A DNA stretch of 9,475 bases from Christensenella sp. UBA6420 (GTDB taxonomy: Bacteria; Bacillota; Clostridia; Christensenellales; DTU072), in assembly GCA_002439705.1 (NCBI GenBank), contig DJPE01000050.1:35751-45225 (forward strand), read 5' to 3'. The notes below the pieces were generated by a model. That model saw only the letters and a program-made list of their open reading frames with translations. It was not told the DNA's origin and did not search any database. Made by a program: the position numbers and the translations under genes. Of the stretch, positions 4,877 through 9,475 are shown piece after piece (position 1 is the first letter of the stretch; each line of letters starts with the position of its first letter).

Positions 4877-7507
4877 ATGAAAAAGTATGTTTATCTTTTC
4901 ACAGAAGGTAACGCTAATATGCGTGAAATTCTGGGTGGAAAAGGCGCAAACCTTGCCGAAATGACCAATCTCGGTCTTCCCGTTCCGCAAGGATTTACCA
5001 TCAGCACCGAAGCCTGCACGCAGTACTATGAAGACGGCAGACAAATCAACCCCGAAATTCAGGCTCAGATTATGGAATACATCGAAAAGATGGAAGAAAT
5101 CACCGGTAAGAAGTTCGGAGACAAGGAAAACCCCTTATTGGTTTCCGTACGTTCCGGCGCGAGAGCTTCCATGCCCGGTATGATGGATACCATTCTTAAC
5201 CTTGGACTTAACGAAGAAGTCGTTGAAGTAATCGCTAAGAAATCCAACAACCCCAGATGGGCGTGGGACTGCTACAGAAGATTCATTCAGATGTTCTCCG
5301 ACGTCGTTATGGAAGTAGGTAAGAAGTATTTTGAGCAGCTTATCGACAAAATGAAAGAAGCTAAGGGCGTAACTCAGGATATAGAACTCGACGCCGACGA
5401 CCTTAAAGAATTGGCTAACCAGTTCAAGGCCGAATACAAGGCTAAAATCGGCAGCGACTTCCCCGCAGACCCGAAGGTTCAGCTCTTCGAAGCGATAAAG
5501 GCAGTTTTCCGTTCTTGGGATAACCCGAGAGCCAACGTTTATCGTCGTGACAACGATATCCCGTACAGCTGGGGTACCGCGGTTAACGTTCAGATGATGG
5601 CGTTCGGTAATATGGGCGACGATTGCGGTACCGGCGTTGCGTTTACCCGTGACCCTGCTACCGGAGAGAACGGACTTTTCGGCGAATTCTTAACCAACGC
5701 TCAGGGCGAAGACGTCGTTGCGGGCGTTCGTACTCCTATGCACATCTCCGAAATGGAATATAAGTTCCCCGAAGCGTTCAAACAGTTCAAGGACGTTTGC
5801 AAGAAACTCGAAAACCACTATCACGACATGCAGGATATGGAATTTACCGTAGAACACGGCAAACTTTATATGTTGCAGACCCGTAACGGAAAGCGTACCG
5901 CTAAGGCGGCTTTGAAAATAGCTTGCGACCTTGTCGACGAAGGTATGATTACCGAAAAACAGGCTGTCGCTATGATCGACCCGCGTAACCTTGACACCCT
6001 TTTGCACCCGCAGTTCGACGCTAAGGCTCTTAAAGCGGCTACACCGCTCGCACAAGCTTTGGCTGCTTCTCCCGGCGCAGCTTGCGGTCAAATCGTATTC
6101 ACCGCGGAAGACGCTAAGGAATGGCACAAACAGGGTAAAAAAGTCGTATTGGTCAGACTCGAAACTTCGCCCGAAGATATCGAAGGTATGAAGGCTTCTC
6201 AGGGCATACTTACCGTTCGCGGCGGTATGACTTCTCACGCAGCCGTCGTTGCCCGCGGTATGGGTACCTGCTGCGTATCCGGTTGCTCTGCGATCAATAT
6301 GGACGAAGAAAACAAGAGATTTACTCTTGCGGGTAAGGTGTTCCACGAAGGGGATTGCATCTCCATCGACGGTTCTACCGGTAAGATTTACGAAGGACTC
6401 ATTCCTACCGTTGACGCAGTTATCGGCGGAGAATTCGGAAGAATTATGGCTTGGGCAGACAAGTACCGCGTATTACAGGTAAGAACCAACGCCGACACTC
6501 CCCGCGACGCGAAGAAAGCTCGCGAACTCGGAGCCGAAGGTATCGGTCTTTGCCGTACCGAACATATGTTCTTCGAAGGCGACAGAATTAAAGCTATCCG
6601 CGAAATGATTTGCTCGGATACCGTAGAAGAAAGAGAAGCCGCTTTGGCTAAACTCGAACCCATGCAACAGGGCGACTTTGAAGAACTTTACGAAGCTCTC
6701 GAAGGAAATCCCGTTACTATCCGTTTCCTTGACCCGCCGCTTCACGAATTCGTACCGACCGAAGAAGCCGACATTGAAGAACTTGCTAAGACCCAGGGCA
6801 AAACCGTAGAACAAATCAAAGCGATAATCGCGTCCTTGCATGAATTCAATCCGATGATGGGACACCGCGGATGCCGTCTTGCCGTAACCTTCCCGGAAAT
6901 CGCTAAGATGCAGACTAGAGCCGTAATAAAGGCTGCAATAAACGTTCAGAAGAAACATCCCGATTGGAAAGTTCTTCCCGAAATAATGATACCGCTCGTA
7001 GGCGACGCAAAAGAATTGAAGTTCGTTAAGAACATCGTAGTAGCTGTAGCCGACGAAGAAATCGCTAAGGCGGGAGTAGAAATCAAGTACGAAGTAGGTA
7101 CTATGATAGAAATCCCGAGAGCTGCTCTTACCGCAGACGAAATAGCTAAGGAAGCAGAATTCTTCTGCTACGGAACCAACGATCTTACCCAGATGACCTT
7201 CGGTTTCAGCCGTGACGACGCAGGTAAGTTCCTTAACGCTTACTACGACGCTAAAATTTACGAAAACGATCCGTTTGCAAAACTCGACCAGGTAGGCGTA
7301 GGCAAACTCATGAAGATGTCCGCCGAAATGGGAAGAAAGGTTCGTCCTACCATGCATCTCGGAATTTGCGGCGAACACGGCGGCGACCCGTCCACTATCG
7401 AGTTCTGCCACAACATCGGACTCACTTACGTTTCCTGCTCGCCGTTCAGAGTGCCTATCGCTCGTCTTGCAGCGGCTCAGGCAGCCATCAAGAACCCGAG
7501 AGCGTAA
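4877..7507 (+). CDS. ppdK: Pyruvate, phosphate dikinase
   Basis: 876 residues, full length for the bacterial enzyme. It interconverts pyruvate + ATP + Pi and PEP + AMP + PPi in the cytoplasm; in anaerobic clostridia it can run in the ATP-forming glycolytic or the PEP-forming direction. Seen in order: an ATP-grasp nucleotide domain (GGKGANLAEMTNLGLPVP at 21-38, SVRSGARASMPGMMDT, NGLFGEFLTNAQGEDVV); the swivelling phosphohistidine domain with GGMTSHAAVVARGMGT, catalytic H454; and the PEP/pyruvate TIM barrel (GIGLCRTEHMFFE, MMGHRGCRL, EVGTMIEIPRAA, YGTNDLTQMTFGFSRDD, GICGEHGGDP with active-site C831). Thr452, two residues before H454, is the position targeted by PpsR/PDRP-type regulators in the family; no such regulator gene is in this window. 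AGGAGGA (4864-4870) sits six bases before the ATG. It is a monocistronic unit with its own promoter and terminator. Confidence 0.98.
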   Translation: MKKYVYLFTEGNANMREILGGKGANLAEMTNLGLPVPQGFTISTEACTQYYEDGRQINPEIQAQIMEYIEKMEEITGKKFGDKENPLLVSVRSGARASMPGMMDTILNLGLNEEVVEVIAKKSNNPRWAWDCYRRFIQMFSDVVMEVGKKYFEQLIDKMKEAKGVTQDIELDADDLKELANQFKAEYKAKIGSDFPADPKVQLFEAIKAVFRSWDNPRANVYRRDNDIPYSWGTAVNVQMMAFGNMGDDCGTGVAFTRDPATGENGLFGEFLTNAQGEDVVAGVRTPMHISEMEYKFPEAFKQFKDVCKKLENHYHDMQDMEFTVEHGKLYMLQTRNGKRTAKAALKIACDLVDEGMITEKQAVAMIDPRNLDTLLHPQFDAKALKAATPLAQALAASPGAACGQIVFTAEDAKEWHKQGKKVVLVRLETSPEDIEGMKASQGILTVRGGMTSHAAVVARGMGTCCVSGCSAINMDEENKRFTLAGKVFHEGDCISIDGSTGKIYEGLIPTVDAVIGGEFGRIMAWADKYRVLQVRTNADTPRDAKKARELGAEGIGLCRTEHMFFEGDRIKAIREMICSDTVEEREAALAKLEPMQQGDFEELYEALEGNPVTIRFLDPPLHEFVPTEEADIEELAKTQGKTVEQIKAIIASLHEFNPMMGHRGCRLAVTFPEIAKMQTRAVIKAAINVQKKHPDWKVLPEIMIPLVGDAKELKFVKNIVVAVADEEIAKAGVEIKYEVGTMIEIPRAALTADEIAKEAEFFCYGTNDLTQMTFGFSRDDAGKFLNAYYDAKIYENDPFAKLDQVGVGKLMKMSAEMGRKVRPTMHLGICGEHGGDPSTIEFCHNIGLTYVSCSPFRVPIARLAAAQAAIKNPRA

Positions 7508-7555
7508 GTTATTAGAGGGAGATTGTATCCCGACAAACGCATAATAAAAAATAAC

Positions 7556-7592
7556 AAAAACAGCCATACTCGAAAGAATCTGGCTGTTTTTT
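7556..7592. terminator. Bidirectional intrinsic terminator after ppdK
   Basis: AAAAACAGCCA (7556-7566) pairs with TGGCTGTTTTT (7581-7591) around a 14-base loop. The T-run on the right ends + strand transcription from ppdK, and the A-run on the left would serve the opposite direction. It marks the end of the housekeeping part of the window. Confidence 0.9.
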
Positions 7593-7840
7593 ACTCTTTT
7601 GAAGACAACCAAAAATCGGAAAATATGCTGAAATTAAAGGGGGTTCCATAACTAAACATTTTTTCATAATTAAAACGGAAAAGGGAATGTGACTGAAATC
7701 GCTTGGCTGGACGAAAATAAAATCATAAACGATATGGAAAAATAAAAGAAATTAAAACTTCTTTGAATTTATTTCAAATCTCTATTGCAAAACATACCGG
7801 AAAGTGGCATAATGAATACTAAGCTTTGCATTCTGTAAGA

Positions 7841-7852
7841 CGAAAGCTTTCG
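7841..7852. repeat. Perfect 12-bp palindrome
   Basis: CGAAAGCTTTCG reads the same on both strands and contains the second of two nearby AAGCTT sites (the first at 7821). It lies about 110 bases upstream of the nuclease-helicase start. It could be a dimeric-repressor operator, but no regulator gene is visible in the window. Confidence 0.4.
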
Positions 7853-7898
7853 CTTTATCCAGTGTCTTCGGCTCGGCTGTGAGATTGAAAGCAATCAT

Positions 7899-7926
7899 AA
7901 AAATGCCCTTGCCGGCAAGCATTTTT
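7899..7926. terminator. Hairpin with A- and T-tracts before the nuclease-helicase gene
   Basis: AAAAATGC (7899-7906) pairs with GCATTTTT (7919-7926), enclosing TTGCCGGCAA, itself self-complementary, with a two-base CC bulge on the left. The flanking A- and T-runs give it the form of a bidirectional terminator. It occupies the -35 region of the promoter just downstream, so it would insulate the downstream gene from upstream reading. Confidence 0.55.
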
Positions 7927-7931
7927 ATTTA

Positions 7932-7940
7932 TGTTATAAT
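7932..7940 (+). promoter_or_regulatory. Extended -10 promoter of the nuclease-helicase gene
   Basis: TGTTATAAT combines a consensus TATAAT (7935-7940) with the TG of an extended -10, which can work without a good -35; none is seen, as the region is taken up by the hairpin. Start would be near 7947, giving a leader of only about 15 bases. Confidence 0.6.
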
Positions 7941-7961
7941 CGAAATTAACAAGGGGATAAA

Positions 7962-9475
7962 ATGAATCGTTGTTTATATAATAACAAATTCGAAAAATTT
8001 TTGAATACGGAAGATAATTTTGTATTCGGACAATTATGTGATAATTATCATGGTGAAGCACTTACAACGACAAGAGAGGCGTGGAAAGCTGAAATTGCCG
8101 TTATGAAGAAAGTTTTATCGGGTTTGTCTGATAAAAATGGCGATATTATATTTGAATATGATATTCCTCGCTTGGGGAAGAGGATAGATATAGTTTTATT
8201 ATATAAAGGTATTATATTTTGCCTTGAATTTAAGGTAAATCAATCAAATATTTTAGAGGCCGATATCGATCAGGTTTTGGATTACGCCCTTGATTTGAAA
8301 AATTTTCATTTATATAGTCAAGATAGAGTTATTGTTCCGATTTTAATTGCAACTAACTATAAAAATTGTTCTACAAACATTCAAATGTCGGTTTATGACG
8401 ACAGGGTTGTAAATCCGCTGGTGTCTGGTTCTTTTTGCATAGGGACGCTGATACAAAAAGTATTAAATAAGTTTCCGTTTGAGACTCCTGTAAACCCAAA
8501 TTGGATAATTAGTCCGTATGCGCCTACGCCAACGATTATCGAAGCAGCAAAATCTTTATATGAGAATCACTCGGTTGAAAGTATCACTCGCCATGAAGCG
8601 GACAAGGTTTCTACAGATAAAACAATTTCTTACATATTGCAGGTAATAAAAAATAGCAAGTTGAATGGGAGAAAAAGTATATGTTTTGTAACCGGAGTTC
8701 CCGGGGCGGGCAAAACATTGGTTGGTTTGGATGTTGCAATAAAGCAAACCTATCAAGGTGGTGATACACCTGTAGAAGATGAAGGTGCAGTATATTTATC
8801 AGGGAATGGACCTTTGGTCGCGGTATTAAATGAAGCTCTTGCGCAGGATAATTATAAAAAGTGCAGTAACAGAGGAGAAAAGAAAAAATTAACGGATTCT
8901 CGTCGTGAAGTCAGTAAATCTATACAGATGATTCATCGATATCGCGATAATATGCTGGCAAAAATCAAGAATCCTGTTGAAAATGGAATTCTTGAAATTG
9001 ATCCGGATAAAGCCGTTAAAATGAAAGAATCTGGGTTTGGCGAAGTTGAACATGTCGCAATATTTGACGAGGCGCAACGTGCCTGGACGCATAAGAGACT
9101 TGCTGAATACTTGAAACGAGGAGGAACTTATGGTAATAAGCTAAAAGTGCCTAACTTTCCTATGTCTGAAGCTGCGTTTTTAATCTGGTCATTAGATCAA
9201 AGAGAAGATTGGGCTACGATTGTTTGTCTTGTTGGCGGTGGACAAGAAATCAATACGGGAGAAGCTGGAATTACCGAATGGATAAAGGCGCTTAATGAGC
9301 AATTTACAAATTGGGACGTATATATTTCGCCGAAGTTGACAGAAGCGGAGTATGCCGAGGGCAGAGTTAACGAATTATTAAAAGATAATAAAAGAGTTGT
9401 TTATTCCGATGATTTACATCTAAGTGTCTCACTTAGGTCGTTTAGAGCGGAAAAATTATCTGCATTTGTGCATGC
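7962..9475 (+). CDS. RecB-like nuclease fused to Schlafen-group-3 (DUF2075) helicase, 3' end outside window
   Basis: An open frame of 504 complete codons runs off the right edge. ATG 7962 follows AAGGGG by five bases, and an in-frame stop at 7947 fixes the start. N-terminal domain (about 35-190): a PD-(D/E)XK nuclease with E65, KRIDIVLL (D76), CLEFKV (E89-x-K91) and the RecB-type QxxxY motif QVLDY (Q104, Y108). From about 235: a P-loop NTPase of the SLFN-g3/DUF2075 type with Walker A GVPGAGKT (245-252), Walker B IFDEAQ (D369-E370), GGGQEIN (425-431) and the start of the arginine-bearing SLRSFRAE segment (R492, R495). The last helicase motifs are missing with the edge. By family it should be an ATP-driven nucleic-acid enzyme with DNA-cutting ability; anti-phage or restriction-like defence is inference. 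Its codons are plainly more AT-rich than those of neighbouring genes, suggesting acquisition. Confidence 0.88.
   Translation, partial: MNRCLYNNKFEKFLNTEDNFVFGQLCDNYHGEALTTTREAWKAEIAVMKKVLSGLSDKNGDIIFEYDIPRLGKRIDIVLLYKGIIFCLEFKVNQSNILEADIDQVLDYALDLKNFHLYSQDRVIVPILIATNYKNCSTNIQMSVYDDRVVNPLVSGSFCIGTLIQKVLNKFPFETPVNPNWIISPYAPTPTIIEAAKSLYENHSVESITRHEADKVSTDKTISYILQVIKNSKLNGRKSICFVTGVPGAGKTLVGLDVAIKQTYQGGDTPVEDEGAVYLSGNGPLVAVLNEALAQDNYKKCSNRGEKKKLTDSRREVSKSIQMIHRYRDNMLAKIKNPVENGILEIDPDKAVKMKESGFGEVEHVAIFDEAQRAWTHKRLAEYLKRGGTYGNKLKVPNFPMSEAAFLIWSLDQREDWATIVCLVGGGQEINTGEAGITEWIKALNEQFTNWDVYISPKLTEAEYAEGRVNELLKDNKRVVYSDDLHLSVSLRSFRAEKLSAFVH

Larger units (their letters stand above)
7593..7961. other. 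AT-rich intergenic region with a palindromic block
   Basis: No convincing gene is seen in these 369 bases. From 7593 to about 7780 the DNA is AT-rich with only very short ORFs (for example an 18-codon GTG frame near 7689) and weak A/T hairpins near 7745-7776. From about 7782 to 7926 lies a distinct, more GC-rich block. It holds two AAGCTT sites in AAGCTTT (7821) and AAAGCTT (7843), the perfect 12-base palindrome CGAAAGCTTTCG (7841-7852), and a hairpin at 7899-7926. A 46-codon minus-strand frame (7922 down to 7782, beginning MLAGKGIFMIAFNLTAEP) spans the whole block. This could be a dispersed repeat, a remnant of a mobile element, or a control region for the downstream gene; none can be proven here. 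Confidence 0.6.

Noticed and set aside
7520..7535. GGGA...TCCC hairpin just after the ppdK stop
   Set aside because: A four-base stem is expected by chance; the strong hairpin at 7556-7592 explains termination.
6473..7612. Long minus-strand open frame (379 codons) opposite ppdK
   Set aside because: It is a mirror frame of a strongly coding + strand gene; the translation has no recognisable domain and no ribosome binding site. The same holds for the minus frame at 5690-6346.
7689..7745. 18-codon GTG frame in the intergenic region
   Set aside because: Very short, weak ribosome binding site and no family resemblance; it could be a gene remnant but cannot be supported.
7855..8061. Minus-strand 68-codon frame overlapping the nuclease-helicase start
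   Set aside because: It runs antisense through the start of a well-supported gene and shows no domain or ribosome binding site.
1..9475. CRISPR array, tRNA, rRNA or insertion sequence
   Set aside because: No regularly spaced repeats, cloverleaf with a TTCRA-type T-loop, rRNA stretch, or transposase-like protein was seen on either strand.

Overview
The window looks like chromosomal DNA of a low-to-mid GC member of the Bacillota, most likely Clostridia or a relative. The basis is AGGAGG-type ribosome binding sites, the pgpH / ybeY / era / yqzL / recO gene neighbourhood known from Bacillota, and a clostridial-type pyruvate phosphate dikinase. The exact lineage cannot be read from the sequence alone.

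Positions 1-4727 hold a housekeeping cluster on the + strand. It runs: the C-terminal part of a 7TM-HD cyclic-di-AMP phosphodiesterase (pgpH/yqfF, open at the left edge); a single ORF fusing the rRNA-maturation RNase YbeY to the ribosome-assembly GTPase Era, joined to pgpH by a 4-base ATGA overlap; a 34-codon YqzL-like micro-gene; an intrinsic-terminator-like hairpin; a DUF4349 lipoprotein; and a short RecO without the usual zinc-finger cysteines. Compared with the Bacillus order (yqfF-yqfG-dgkA-cdd-era-yqzL-recO-glyQS), dgkA and cdd are absent and ybeY and era have merged. A DUF4349 gene is inserted before recO, and ppdK rather than glyQS follows it.

Positions 4728-7592 are a self-contained transcription unit for ppdK. 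A terminator hairpin closes the recO side, a good sigma-A-type promoter (TTGAAA, 17 nt, TATACT) overlaps that terminator, a strong AGGAGGA site precedes the ATG, and a strong bidirectional terminator follows the stop.

Positions 7593-9475 are different in character. About 370 bases of AT-rich non-coding DNA contain a compact palindrome-rich block and an extended -10 promoter. They lead into a large gene that runs off the right edge. It encodes an N-terminal RecB-like PD-(D/E)XK nuclease domain fused to a Schlafen-group-3/DUF2075 P-loop helicase. Its base and codon use are visibly more AT-rich than the housekeeping genes, consistent with an acquired accessory gene, plausibly anti-phage defence.

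The most notable items are the YbeY-Era fusion, with a possible internal start for free Era, and the nuclease-helicase at the right edge. No tRNA, rRNA, CRISPR array or recognisable insertion sequence was seen.
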